From ATZT02 sp046048135 (GTDB lineage Bacteria > Actinomycetota > Actinomycetes > S36-B12 > UBA5976), in the NCBI GenBank assembly GCA_046048135.1, contig JBJOGR010000048.1, positions 1-63,726 of the forward strand: a stretch of DNA of 63,726 nt. Reading direction: 5' to 3'. Position 1 is the stretch's first letter. The number at the start of each line of letters is the position of its first letter. The position numbers and the translations under genes were made by a program. Below the pieces are notes generated by a model that saw only the letters and a list, made by a program, of their open reading frames with translations, was not told the DNA's origin and searched no databases. This document shows, in pieces, positions 16,282 through 25,860 of the stretch.

Positions 16282-16833
16282 GTGAAAGATCAAAATTTCC
16301 TTTTCAATCAATTAGTTGAAGAGGTTCGTCGTTCACCTTTAAGGCCTGAGGTAACAACGGAGGAAGTGCCAGCGCCATTAAGACTTGCACCATATTCGCT
16401 GGCAATTGCAGCTGAAGTTCTTGAAGGTGAAGATGATTTAAGCAATGGTCGCTTAGTTTTACTTTATGATCCAGAATTTGTAGAAACCTGGCAAGGAAAT
16501 ATTAGATTAGTAACTTTTACTAAAGCAAGAATTGAACCTGATTTAGCCCAAGATCCTCTTCTTACTCAAGTGGGATGGACTTGGCTTTTAGATTGCTTAA
16601 GAGATAGAAATGTTGAAGCAACAGCACTTTCAGGAACAGTAACAAGAACATCTTCAGAATCTTTTGGGGATTTAGATAATCATCCACTGCCTGGAACTAT
16701 TGAAATAAGAGCTTCTTGGACGGTCAAAGATGATCTAGGTCTACATGTTGCTAGTTGGGCCGATTTACTTTGTCAGGCAGCAGGTTTACAACCTTTGCCT
16801 CCAGGAATGGCTCGAATTAAGAAAACTCATTAA
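16282..16833 (+). CDS. DUF3000 family protein
   Basis: A 183-residue protein matching the actinobacteria-specific DUF3000 family, with PEVTTEEVPAPLRLAPYS, VLLYDPEFVETWQG and WADLLCQAAGLQPLPPGM. The function is unknown. The start is GTG with TTAAGGAT just before it. In many actinobacteria this gene precedes an RNase D gene and dxs, as it does here apart from the inserted iron transporter. A short direct repeat CTGTAAC-tt-CTGTAAC lies upstream. Confidence 0.92.
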   Translation: MKDQNFLFNQLVEEVRRSPLRPEVTTEEVPAPLRLAPYSLAIAAEVLEGEDDLSNGRLVLLYDPEFVETWQGNIRLVTFTKARIEPDLAQDPLLTQVGWTWLLDCLRDRNVEATALSGTVTRTSSESFGDLDNHPLPGTIEIRASWTVKDDLGLHVASWADLLCQAAGLQPLPPGMARIKKTH

Positions 16834-16858
16834 CAAATCTAGTTAGTATTACTGATAT

Positions 16859-18097
16859 ATGTCGAAATCCCTTGAGGAAATAACAATTGAGGAAAACGAC
16901 TTTTTAACGCACATCACAAAACCAATTAGAAAATTTCATTTAATTGAATCAGATGAGCAATTAAAAATAATGTGCGAAAAATTAGATGAAGATGAATATT
17001 TTTTAGCCATTGATACTGAAAGAGCATCTGGTTTTAAATATTTTAATAAAGCATATTTAATTCAAGTATCGACAGAAACATCAGACCTATATTTAATTGA
17101 TCCTATTAATTTAAAAGACTTAACTATTTTGCAAAAATTATTTTCAAGTAAACCTTGGATATTGCATGCTGCCACTCAAGATTTGCCTTGTTTATTGGAA
17201 TTAGGTCTTAAACCAAAGGAAATTTTCGATACTGAATTAGCTGCAAGATTATTGTCTTTACCAAAAGTAGGATTAGCAGGATTGTTAGAAGACGAACTCG
17301 CTATAACTTTAGATAAAGAACATTCTGCGGTTAATTGGTCACTTAGACCCCTAGAAATCGATTGGCTTAATTATGCTGCTCTAGATGTTGAATTCTTACA
17401 TAAATTAATGTTTGCTTTAAGAACTAAATTAATTAATCAAAATAAATTATCAATTGCTCAAGAAGAATTTGCTTCTTTATGTAATTGGAAACCAAGTGAG
17501 TCAAAAAAAGACCCCTGGCGTAGAACTTCAGGCATGCATGACATCAAAACTGGATTAGATAGCTGTATTGTAAAAAATCTTTGGCTAAAAAGAGATGAAA
17601 TGGCAAAAGCTCAAGATATAGCTCCTGGTCGATTGTTAAATGATTCAAGCATTATCGAAATTGCATTGATTAAACCAAAAACTGAAAAAGAGTTAAGTGA
17701 GTTAAAGTCTATTAAATACAGGTCTAGTCAACAATATTCAAATATTTGGTTTGAATCTTTACAAAATTCACTCAAACTTGATCCAAGTTCTTGGCCAATT
17801 AAAGTTCCAAATTCTGAAGCTATCCCCTTACCTAAATCTTGGGAGCAAAAAAATCCAGAAGCTTTCAACAGGTTAAAAACCCTAAAAGTTTTACTTGCAG
17901 CAAAATCTGAAGAAATAAATATTCCAATTGAAAATTTATGCTCACCTGAAATTGTTCGAAAATGGTGCTGGCTATTTCCTACTCAAGACAAGTTGGCTAC
18001 TCGAAATTGGTTTTTTGCTCAAGGGGCTCGAAAATGGCAATCAGAAATTTTGGCTGGATTAATCGAATCCCTTTTAGACAACCCTGAGGTTGACTAA
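16859..18097 (+). CDS. rnd: Ribonuclease D (DEDD 3'-5' exonuclease with HRDC)
   Basis: A 412-residue 3'-5' exonuclease expected to trim tRNA and other stable RNA ends. The DEDDy residues are visible: D52 and E54 in AIDTE, D108 in AATQDLP, and Y172 with D176 in NYAALDVEFL. An HRDC domain follows (about 230-300, with WLKRDEMAKAQDIAPGRLL), and a second C-terminal HRDC-like region lies near 335-405. It starts 25 nt after the DUF3000 gene and has no strong ribosome site. Confidence 0.93.
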   Translation: MSKSLEEITIEENDFLTHITKPIRKFHLIESDEQLKIMCEKLDEDEYFLAIDTERASGFKYFNKAYLIQVSTETSDLYLIDPINLKDLTILQKLFSSKPWILHAATQDLPCLLELGLKPKEIFDTELAARLLSLPKVGLAGLLEDELAITLDKEHSAVNWSLRPLEIDWLNYAALDVEFLHKLMFALRTKLINQNKLSIAQEEFASLCNWKPSESKKDPWRRTSGMHDIKTGLDSCIVKNLWLKRDEMAKAQDIAPGRLLNDSSIIEIALIKPKTEKELSELKSIKYRSSQQYSNIWFESLQNSLKLDPSSWPIKVPNSEAIPLPKSWEQKNPEAFNRLKTLKVLLAAKSEEINIPIENLCSPEIVRKWCWLFPTQDKLATRNWFFAQGARKWQSEILAGLIESLLDNPEVD

Positions 18098-18139
18098 TTC
18101 AAGGCCTTGTCGTAGATTTATCTCCTGTAATACAAATAC

Positions 18140-18155
18140 ATAACCAAAAGGTTAT
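18140..18155 (+). promoter_or_regulatory. Palindrome upstream of the iron transporter operon
   Basis: A perfect inverted repeat ATAACC-aaaa-GGTTAT lies about 33 nt before the fbpA-like TTG start. Candidate promoter boxes sit just upstream (TTGTCG at 18107 and TACAAA at 18131, 18 nt apart). A metal-dependent repressor of the DtxR/IdeR or Fur type would be the natural reader for an iron uptake operon. The half-sites are inverted relative to the IdeR consensus, so identity of the regulator is open. Confidence 0.4.
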
Positions 18156-18188
18156 TTAATTCGTTCAAATTAGTCAGGGGTTATTAAA

Positions 18189-19220
18189 TTGCTTAAAAGA
18201 AAGTCGATTATTGGTTTACTTGCGTTCGCCTCTTTGTTAACAGCTTGTGCCAATGGAGAAACAAGTAGCCAAGAAGAAACAAATAGTTCAGACCAAACAA
18301 TTACTGTTTATTCAGGTAGAAATGAAAATTTTATAAAGCCATTCTTTGATGAATTCGAGAAAAATACTGGAATAAAAATTCAAGCCCGTTACGGTGACTC
18401 GGCTGAATTAGCGGCCCAAATACTAGAAGAGGGAACAAATTCACCTGCAGATGTGTTTCTATCTCAAGATGCCGGAGCAATCGGAGCAGTTGCAGCTCAA
18501 AACCTCTTAAGCCCACTCGACAAAGAAATTATCAATGTTGTGCCAAGTAATTTTGTTGATCCAAATGGATTATGGGTTGGAATTACAGGTAGAGCACGAG
18601 TTGTCGCCTATAACACCGATTCAGTTAGTGAAAACGATGTTCCAAAAACAATAGATGAAATCATAGAGCCTAAGTGGAAGTCAAAAGTTGGAATCGCGCC
18701 TTCAAATGCATCATTTCAAAGTTTTGTTACCGCAATGCGACAAATTCGCGGTGATGAAGCGACACTTTTATGGCTTAAAAAATTGACTGCAAATGATCCA
18801 CAAAAATTTGAAAAAAATGGGCAAATTGTAGAAGCACTTGATTCAAATCTTATTTCGCTAGGACTTGTTAATCATTACTACATTTATGAAATTGCTGAAT
18901 CACTTGGAAGAGATATTAAAGTTAAAAATGGGTTTTTTGAAGCCGGTGATGTTGGTAATTTATTGAATGTCAGTGCTTTTGGTATTTTACAAACTAGTAC
19001 AAATGTTCAAAATTCACTAAAACTACTTGAATACTTGTTGTCAGAATCTGCACAGCAAAAATTCGTTGCAGAAACTTTTGAATATTCACTTATCCCCTCT
19101 GTAAATCCTCCAAGTAAAATGCCTAAATTGGAAGAATTACAAATACCAAATGTTTCTCTAGGCCAATTATCTGACATTGGTAAAACCCAAGAGTTATTGG
19201 TCGAAGCAGGACTTTTGTAA
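18189..19220 (+). CDS. Ferric iron ABC transporter, binding lipoprotein (FbpA/FutA type)
   Basis: A 343-residue solute-binding lipoprotein. The lipobox LLTAC places the lipidated Cys at residue 20. The fold signature ITVYSGRNENFIKPFFDEF is typical of Fe3+-binding proteins, and the adjacent tyrosines Y230 and Y231 in NHYYIYE match the ferric-ion ligands of FbpA. It captures Fe3+ outside the membrane and passes it to the permease encoded next. The start is TTG, supported by the ribosome site AGGGG. The operon continues with the permease 2 nt later. Confidence 0.92.
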   Translation: MLKRKSIIGLLAFASLLTACANGETSSQEETNSSDQTITVYSGRNENFIKPFFDEFEKNTGIKIQARYGDSAELAAQILEEGTNSPADVFLSQDAGAIGAVAAQNLLSPLDKEIINVVPSNFVDPNGLWVGITGRARVVAYNTDSVSENDVPKTIDEIIEPKWKSKVGIAPSNASFQSFVTAMRQIRGDEATLLWLKKLTANDPQKFEKNGQIVEALDSNLISLGLVNHYYIYEIAESLGRDIKVKNGFFEAGDVGNLLNVSAFGILQTSTNVQNSLKLLEYLLSESAQQKFVAETFEYSLIPSVNPPSKMPKLEELQIPNVSLGQLSDIGKTQELLVEAGLL

Positions 19221-19222
19221 CA

Positions 19223-20800
19223 GTGACAGTGGTAGAAAAGGAAATAAAACAAACTAGTTCAAACTCTTTTTCTACCACTCCTAAAATTCTAGTTTTTTCT
19301 AGCCTATTTTCGACATTTCTAGTTCTAGTACCAATTGCATACTTGGTTATTAGATCTAATGAAAAAGGTTTTAACTACTTTTTATCTTTACTTTTTCGAC
19401 TTCGAACCCTCGAAACACTATTTATTAGTGTTTCGTTGTCGTTAACAGTTTCAGTAGGAGCACTTTTTCTAGGTGTATACGTTGCATCACTTTTAGCAAA
19501 GACAAATACTTACTTTAGACGCTTTTTTATCTTAATTATGCCTCTGCCATTAGCCATACCTTCTTATGTAATCGCTTATAGCTATCTTGTACTCATTCCT
19601 AAGTTACAAGGATTTTGGATATCGGCATTAGTTTTAATTCTTGCTACTTTTCCATTTGTTGCAATTCCTACTTTTGCATTTTTAAGAAATATAAACATAG
19701 ACCAAGAAGAAGTTGCTAGATCACTAGGATTGCGTCCAATACAAGTTTTTTACAGAATTATTTGGCCACAAGTCCGTGTAGCAAGCTTTGCAGGTGCATT
19801 ACTTAGCGCTCTTTATGCTATTTCAGAATTTGGAACGGTATCTTTCATGAGATTAGATACATTCACCAGAGTTATTTATACAACTTATCGAGCTTCATTT
19901 GACAGAAGTGCGGCTGCAAGTTTGGGCATAATGCTCGTTTTAGTTAGTTTAATTGTTGTGTATTTGGAAAAGAAAAGCCGAGGAAGAATTTCAAAAAGTT
20001 CGACGTCAAAACTTTATGGTTCAGTTTTCCAATTAAAAAAAGCAAGATATTTTTCTGCACTCTCTTTACTTTCTATCTATATTTTCTCTATCGGAATTCC
20101 TGCATATGTACTTATATCTAGATCTATTAGTGTTAGATCAGACGTAAATCTTTTTGAATTAGTTGTTTTAACTTTAAATACTTCTTGGGTTGCATTTCTT
20201 GGTGCTTGCCTGAGCGTAATTTTAGCTCTACCTATAGCAATTTTAATCTCAAGATTTAAATCTAGGTTTGCCAAAGTATTGGAAAGTTCGTTTTTAGTAA
20301 CCCACGCTCTTCCTGGTGTTGTCGTAGGCCTTTCTCTTGTTGCCATAGGTGCAAAATATTTAAATGGCATCTATCAAACTTTGTATTTACTAGCTATTGC
20401 TTACGCACTTTTATTTGTAGCAAATTCTCTTGGTTCAGTTCGATCAAATTTGGAGAAAATCCCTCAAAACTTTGAAGAAGTTTCACGAAGCCTTGGTCAA
20501 AATTATTTTGTAACTTTGAAACGCGTAATTTTGCCAATTGCTACTCCTGGAATTTTTTCAGGATGGTTGCTCGTTTTTGTCAGTGCTATGAAAGAACTCC
20601 CTGCAACACTTATGCTTAAACCCACAGGTTTTGAAACGCTTTCAACTTCACTTTGGACTGCAACATCTATTTCACAATTTGCACAAGCTGCTCCTTTTGC
20701 CTTGGCATTGGTGCTTGTTGCTTCAATTCCGTCCTACCTACTTAATAGGCCAAATGTCGCAGAAAAATCAGGAATAGGCGAGAATTTAAAGTATGACTGA
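19223..20800 (+). CDS. Ferric iron ABC transporter permease (FbpB type)
   Basis: A 525-residue fused permease with about 12 membrane spans in two homologous halves. Each half has an EAA loop that contacts the ATPase: EEVARSLGLRPIQVFYRII (about residues 163-181) and EEVSRSLGQNYFVTLKRVI (about 419-437). This two-half arrangement is typical of the FbpB/SfuB ferric permeases. Start is GTG. Its 3' end overlaps the ATPase gene by 8 nt, so the three subunits are coexpressed. Confidence 0.93.
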   Translation: MTVVEKEIKQTSSNSFSTTPKILVFSSLFSTFLVLVPIAYLVIRSNEKGFNYFLSLLFRLRTLETLFISVSLSLTVSVGALFLGVYVASLLAKTNTYFRRFFILIMPLPLAIPSYVIAYSYLVLIPKLQGFWISALVLILATFPFVAIPTFAFLRNINIDQEEVARSLGLRPIQVFYRIIWPQVRVASFAGALLSALYAISEFGTVSFMRLDTFTRVIYTTYRASFDRSAAASLGIMLVLVSLIVVYLEKKSRGRISKSSTSKLYGSVFQLKKARYFSALSLLSIYIFSIGIPAYVLISRSISVRSDVNLFELVVLTLNTSWVAFLGACLSVILALPIAILISRFKSRFAKVLESSFLVTHALPGVVVGLSLVAIGAKYLNGIYQTLYLLAIAYALLFVANSLGSVRSNLEKIPQNFEEVSRSLGQNYFVTLKRVILPIATPGIFSGWLLVFVSAMKELPATLMLKPTGFETLSTSLWTATSISQFAQAAPFALALVLVASIPSYLLNRPNVAEKSGIGENLKYD

Positions 20801-21812
20801 TATAAAAATAGATGACTTAAGTGTAGATCTAGGTGAAAATCACGTCTTAAAAAATCTTTCACTTACTATTCCTTCTCAAAAATTTATTTCAGTTCTTGGT
20901 CCCTCAGGATGTGGGAAATCTACGTTACTTAGATCAATTGCAGGATTTGTTGCACCTAAATCTGGAACTATCAGATTTGGTTCTACCTTGATGAGTGTTT
21001 CTAGTGTTCAAGTCCCACCCGAAAGAAGGAATGTGGGTTATGTTCCGCAAGAAGGTGCATTATTTCCGCATCTCAATGTTGAAAAGAATATAGGTTTTGG
21101 ATTGACAAAAAGTAAGCAATCTATAAAAAGAGTTAAAGAATTAATGGAATTAATGAATTTAACAAATTTAGAGAACAGGTTTCCCCATGAATTAAGTGGT
21201 GGACAACAATTTAGAGTTGCTATTGCACGAGCTCTTGCTCCTGCACCAAATGTCATGCTTTTAGATGAACCTTTTTCTTCAATTGATGCCCAATTACGGG
21301 AAGAATTAAGACAAGAAATCAAAAAAATTCTTACCGAAACTAAAACTACAACCGTTTTAGTTACTCATGATCGAGAAGAAGCTTTAGTTATGTCTGACTT
21401 AGTTGCTTTGATGAAAAATGGTCAAATTGTTCAATTAGGTTCTCCTCAAGATGTTTATAACAATCCAATTGGACTAGAGATGGCGTTTAGTACAGGTGAT
21501 GCTTTAATTGTGCCTGCTTTAAAAAATAAAGATGGTGAAATTGAAAGCATTTTTTCCAGTAAAAATATTGACGATAGAAATAATGGTAATTTAATAATTA
21601 GGCCGGAAGAAATCATTATTTCAAAGTCCGAAAATCCAAATGCCAAGATTTTAGATATTGAGTATTTTGGACACGATGCACTTGTGCATCTAGTTTTGAA
21701 TAATTCAATAAAAGTTTCTTCTAGAGTAAGTGCTCCAGTATTATTAAAAATTGGTGATGAAGTTGTTGCTGAGCAAGTTGGACCAATTCGATTTTACGAA
21801 AATAGAGATTAG
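20793..21812 (+). CDS. Ferric iron ABC transporter ATPase (FbpC type)
   Basis: A 339-residue ATPase that drives the FbpA/FbpB-type importer. Walker A is GPSGCGKST (36-44), the signature is ELSGGQQ (near 134), Walker B is VMLLDEPFSS (near 154), and the H-loop is VTHDRE. A C-terminal TOBE-like region (about 240-339) is typical of iron, sulfate and sugar ATPases. The ATG lies inside the end of the permease gene. The stop codon shares three bases with the stop of the convergent dxs gene (TTAG), so there is no room for a terminator between them. Confidence 0.93.
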   Translation: MTDIKIDDLSVDLGENHVLKNLSLTIPSQKFISVLGPSGCGKSTLLRSIAGFVAPKSGTIRFGSTLMSVSSVQVPPERRNVGYVPQEGALFPHLNVEKNIGFGLTKSKQSIKRVKELMELMNLTNLENRFPHELSGGQQFRVAIARALAPAPNVMLLDEPFSSIDAQLREELRQEIKKILTETKTTTVLVTHDREEALVMSDLVALMKNGQIVQLGSPQDVYNNPIGLEMAFSTGDALIVPALKNKDGEIESIFSSKNIDDRNNGNLIIRPEEIIISKSENPNAKILDIEYFGHDALVHLVLNNSIKVSSRVSAPVLLKIGDEVVAEQVGPIRFYENRD

Positions 21813-23713
21813 TTCTTCTTTATTTTTTCTGAAATTGCGTTATCAAGTCTTGCCATATCTTCAATTATGACTCTAGAAATATCTTGAGCAGTTAAACCTA
21901 TTTCATTTAAAACTTGTGCCCTAGTTGCATGATCTAAGAATTTTTCAGGAATACCAAAATCTCTTTGTGGAGTATAAATATTTCTATCTCTTAGAAATTG
22001 TGAAACACTTGTTGCTGTTCCACCTGATCTTGAATTATCTTCAATGACTGCAATTAAGCGATGTCTAGCTGCTAAATTTGTCAGATAGTTTGGCAATGGT
22101 TTGATCCATCTTGGATCGACCACTGTAACCCCTAAACCTTGATCAATTAATCTTTGCGCAACATCGTTGGCTAAATGTGCCATTGCCCCAATAGATACGA
22201 CAAGAACATCTTCGTCACCATTTTTGTTCAAGATGTCTATTCCTTCAATTCTTTCTTCAACATTTACTGGTGAAACAATTGCACCTTTAGGAAATCTAAT
22301 TACCGTTGGTCTATCTTTAACTATTACTGATTCTCTTAGTAGTTCTCTTAATGTTTGGGCATCCCTTGGTGCGGCTAACATCAAATTTGGCACTACTTGC
22401 AAGATTGATAAATCCCACATTCCGTTATGACTTGCTCCGTCATCTCCTGTAATACCTGCTCTATCTAATACAAAAGTAACTCCTGCTTTATGTAATGCCA
22501 CATCTAGAAGTAATTGATCAAATGCTCGATTTAAAAATGTGGCATAAATTGCTACAACAGGATGTAAGCCCCCAAGTGCCATTCCCGCAGCTGAAGTTGT
22601 GGCATGTTGCTCTGCGATTCCAACATCATAAATTCGATCTGGAAATTCCTTTGCAAATTTATCTAAACCAGTGGGCCCAAGCATTGCAGCCGTGATTGCG
22701 ACAATGTCTTTTCTTTCTTTTCCTATTGCAACTAATTCGTCACTAAAAACACTTGTCCATGTTGTAACACTTGCACTTACTGGTTTTCCTGTAGCAGGAT
22801 CAATCACACCAGTGGCATGGAATTTTTCTGCTTCATCTTCTAAAGCAGGGGCATAGCCTTTTCCTTTTTCGGTAATTACGTGCACCATAACTGGACCATG
22901 AAATCTTTTCGCATATTGCAAAGCATTTTCAATTAAATCTTCATCGTGACCATTAACTGGTCCAATATATTTCAAACCTAAATCCTCAAATAAACCTTGA
23001 GGAGCAAAAACATCTTTTATCCCTTTTTTCATTCCATGTAATGCTTCAAAAACTGGTCTTCCAATTGGTGAACGAAGTAATGTTTCTTTACCCCAATCCA
23101 AAACTTTTTCATATGTTTCATTTGTTCTCAAAGCTGCTAAATGTTCAGATAATCCACCAATAGTTGGTGAATAAGACCTGCCATTATCATTGACCACAAT
23201 TACTAATGGTCTATGTTTTTGTGACGCAATATTATTCAAAGCTTCCCAACTCATACCTCCAGTAAGAGAACCATCTCCTACTACGGCCACAACGTGTCTA
23301 TTTTTTAATTCACCAGTTTGCTCAAATGCTCTTGCTAAACCATCTGCCCAAGACAATGCAGTTGATGCGTGCGAATTTTCTACAAAATCATGTTCTGATT
23401 CAGATCTAGATGGGTAACCAGAAATTCCATCTTTCTTTCTCAAATCACCAAATTTATCTAATCTGCCGGTAAACATTTTATGAACATAAGATTGATGCCC
23501 TGTGTCCCAAATAATGGCATCTTTAGGTGAATCAAAAACTCTATGCAAAGCAATTGTCAATTCAACAACTCCAAGATTTGGACCTAGATGTCCACCAGTT
23601 TTTGAAACTTTAGATATTAAAAATTCTCTGATTTCTCTTGCAAGGATAGGTATTTGGGCGGAAGAAAGTTTCTTTAAATCTTGAGGTGAATTAATTGAAT
23701 TTAATAGACCCAT
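21809..23713 (-). CDS. dxs: 1-deoxy-D-xylulose-5-phosphate synthase
   Basis: TPP-dependent enzyme that joins pyruvate and glyceraldehyde 3-phosphate in the first step of the MEP isoprenoid pathway. The 634-residue protein has the TPP-binding motif GDGSLTGGMSWEALNN, the substrate-handling His in SHAST, the pyrimidine-domain block DVGIAEQHA, and a C-terminal transketolase domain. The ATG is preceded by a strong AAAGGAGGGA. It lies convergent to the iron ATPase gene; in relatives it commonly follows the RNase D gene, so the iron operon looks inserted into an old gene pair. Confidence 0.97.
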   Translation of the reverse strand: MGLLNSINSPQDLKKLSSAQIPILAREIREFLISKVSKTGGHLGPNLGVVELTIALHRVFDSPKDAIIWDTGHQSYVHKMFTGRLDKFGDLRKKDGISGYPSRSESEHDFVENSHASTALSWADGLARAFEQTGELKNRHVVAVVGDGSLTGGMSWEALNNIASQKHRPLVIVVNDNGRSYSPTIGGLSEHLAALRTNETYEKVLDWGKETLLRSPIGRPVFEALHGMKKGIKDVFAPQGLFEDLGLKYIGPVNGHDEDLIENALQYAKRFHGPVMVHVITEKGKGYAPALEDEAEKFHATGVIDPATGKPVSASVTTWTSVFSDELVAIGKERKDIVAITAAMLGPTGLDKFAKEFPDRIYDVGIAEQHATTSAAGMALGGLHPVVAIYATFLNRAFDQLLLDVALHKAGVTFVLDRAGITGDDGASHNGMWDLSILQVVPNLMLAAPRDAQTLRELLRESVIVKDRPTVIRFPKGAIVSPVNVEERIEGIDILNKNGDEDVLVVSIGAMAHLANDVAQRLIDQGLGVTVVDPRWIKPLPNYLTNLAARHRLIAVIEDNSRSGGTATSVSQFLRDRNIYTPQRDFGIPEKFLDHATRAQVLNEIGLTAQDISRVIIEDMARLDNAISEKIKKN

Positions 23714-23799
23714 TAAAAATCCCTCCTTTGTTCTGAAACACTATAGGTTTTAAGCCCTTCTGTAATTCTAATTCAGTCCCTAGATTTGTCCTATTTTGT

Positions 23800-24600
23800 T
23801 TATTTCTCCTCACGAAATTGGGTTATATCCCACTTAACTGAAGCAACAAGAGGTTTTTCTGGAGTTGATACAAAAAGAGCATGATTATTGGAATTTGGTG
23901 GACCTGTTTGAGGTTCTATGCAAAAACTATCTTCAGGTTCGTCATAAATAACAAAAGTTTGATGATCAAATTTGAAATCTAGTCTTAAAGCATTAGGCCA
24001 TTCAATAAACCCTTTACCGCTTGGAACATTAAAAGCATCATCAAAAGGTGGTGTTCCAATTTCTTGAGTTTGATTCAAAGTCACAAAATCTTTAGTTCTT
24101 ATGTATTGAGAAACTGCTTCTATGCCATATTTGGCATTTCTGCCTTTACCAATGTCTCGTTTAAACCAAGGATGCCAACCAACTTGAACTGGAAATTCTT
24201 TATCTACTTCAATTGAAGCACTACAACGAATAAATTTATTTGCTACAAACCATTTTTGTTTTATTTTTGCTTTCACTGGCCAATTTTTATTTGATTCGTG
24301 AATTATTTCAACTGAATCGTCTTGTTGATTTAAAACTTTCCCTTCTTCAAACGCAACAGTTCCATGGATTGCCCATTTTTGGAAATTAATATCTTGCGGA
24401 TAATTTTTACCTTGATAAATTATTTCGTTATCTTCTAGTCTTCCTGCCCAAGGTGCCATTAAATACCATCCCCCAACTAAAGGATTATCGGTTTTAGGCG
24501 CAATTATTTGATATTTTTCGATGTGACACTCTAAAACTTGGCCACCAAGCGAAGGGTCAATAATTAATTTATTTTCACCTTGAGCAATAGAAATGGTCAT
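23800..24600 (-). CDS. Aldose 1-epimerase (GalM-like)
   Basis: A 266-residue mutarotase-like protein that would interconvert alpha and beta anomers of an aldose. Conserved pieces include APWAGRLEDNE, the catalytic His in WAIHGT (about 79), GWHPWF (about 142-147) and the catalytic Glu in CIEPQTGPPN (about 228). As the last gene of the xylose locus, it probably acts on xylose (anomer choice matters for XylA), though substrate cannot be read from sequence. It starts 23 nt after the permease gene. Confidence 0.87.
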   Translation of the reverse strand: MTISIAQGENKLIIDPSLGGQVLECHIEKYQIIAPKTDNPLVGGWYLMAPWAGRLEDNEIIYQGKNYPQDINFQKWAIHGTVAFEEGKVLNQQDDSVEIIHESNKNWPVKAKIKQKWFVANKFIRCSASIEVDKEFPVQVGWHPWFKRDIGKGRNAKYGIEAVSQYIRTKDFVTLNQTQEIGTPPFDDAFNVPSGKGFIEWPNALRLDFKFDHQTFVIYDEPEDSFCIEPQTGPPNSNNHALFVSTPEKPLVASVKWDITQFREEK

Positions 24601-24623
24601 TAAAAAGTCTTAATTAAAACTTT

Positions 24624-25859
24624 TTAACTTCCAGCTCTAGATTTTCTTCTAGAAATTGCATCAGCAGTTGCTGCAAGTAACAAAACAGCACCTGTTACTG
24701 CCAAGTTCAATCCTGAAGCAAGACCAATAAGACCAAGACCGTTATCAATAATGGCGATAACAAATCCCCCAATTACTGCATCACTTAATCTGCCTCGGCC
24801 ACCAAACAAACTCACTCCACCCACAACTGCTGCAGCAATTGCACTTAACACAATGGAGCGACCCGCAGCGGCATCAACTGATGCTTGTCTTGAGGCCAAC
24901 AAAATTCCAGCAATTCCTGCAAAAGTTGAAGAAATCATAAACACTGTAATTCTGACTCGATCAACTCGAATACCTGCACGTCTTGCAGCTTCAGCGTTTC
25001 CACCTACTGCATAAACATGTCTACCAAATTTAGTTCTATTTAAAACAAAAGTTCCGGCAGCAAGAAGAATTAAAACAATAGGCACAACCCATGGCACACC
25101 TTTTAATGATGTGACAGCTGGATTTGCACCACGTTCTTGATTAAGGAAAGTTACAACCCCTGCTCCGACAATTAACAACGTTAAAGATTTTGCAATCAAG
25201 ATGCTTATCGGTTTACTTGTTTGACCTGATGCACTTCTTTGTCTTCTAGAAATCAAAGATGTTAAAACATATAAAACAAAAACAATAATCAACAAGATCC
25301 AGCCAAAGATTAATGGCATTGGCCTATTCATGATCGCAAGAATTGGTGGAGCATCAATTCCAATTAATCCACCGCGTCCAATGACTACTAGTTGTAGTCC
25401 TTGAAATGCAAGAAATGCTGCCAGAGTCACCACGAACGAGGGTATCCCAACTTTTGCAACTAGCAAACCAATTAAAAACCCAACAAACATGCCAAAAAGA
25501 ATTGCGATAATAACTGCAATTGGCCAAGAAACTCCATAGTTAAACATTGAAACGGCTAAGAAACCAGCAGATAAACCTGCAGTAACACCTGCTGATAAAT
25601 CAATTTCGCCAAGTAGTAAAACAAATGTTAAACCCATTGCAAGAGTTGTTACTGTTGCAGTTTGGGTAAGAAGATTTGCAAAGTTAATTGGTTTTAAAAA
25701 TATTGGATTTGCAAGTGCAAATATAGTTGCCAAAATTACTAAGCCAAGAAGTGCGGGAAGTGATCCTGTTTCTCCACCTCTTACTCTTACAATGTAATCT
25801 TTGAAAGCATCAAGAATAGATCCTTCATTTCCTGTCTGAACTGTATTTTGGTTTGACAT
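24624..25859 (-). CDS. xylH: Xylose ABC transporter permease
   Basis: A 411-residue membrane protein of the ribose/xylose permease family (BPD_transp_2), with about ten membrane spans and the conserved loop ARRAGIRVDRVRITVFMIS facing the ATPase. The segment GEIDLSAG near residue 86 and RQASVDAAAGRSIVLSAIAA are typical for monosaccharide permeases. Xylose is inferred from xylA, xylB and the binding protein next to it; a broader pentose or hexose range is possible. Its ATG follows the ATPase stop by 1 nt. Confidence 0.92.
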   Translation of the reverse strand: MSNQNTVQTGNEGSILDAFKDYIVRVRGGETGSLPALLGLVILATIFALANPIFLKPINFANLLTQTATVTTLAMGLTFVLLLGEIDLSAGVTAGLSAGFLAVSMFNYGVSWPIAVIIAILFGMFVGFLIGLLVAKVGIPSFVVTLAAFLAFQGLQLVVIGRGGLIGIDAPPILAIMNRPMPLIFGWILLIIVFVLYVLTSLISRRQRSASGQTSKPISILIAKSLTLLIVGAGVVTFLNQERGANPAVTSLKGVPWVVPIVLILLAAGTFVLNRTKFGRHVYAVGGNAEAARRAGIRVDRVRITVFMISSTFAGIAGILLASRQASVDAAAGRSIVLSAIAAAVVGGVSLFGGRGRLSDAVIGGFVIAIIDNGLGLIGLASGLNLAVTGAVLLLAATADAISRRKSRAGS

Positions 25860-25860
25860 G

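Noticed and set aside
21809..21812. Possible sequence error at the shared stop codons of the iron ATPase gene and dxs
   Set aside because: Both proteins end at normal lengths; overlapping stops are common in this window.
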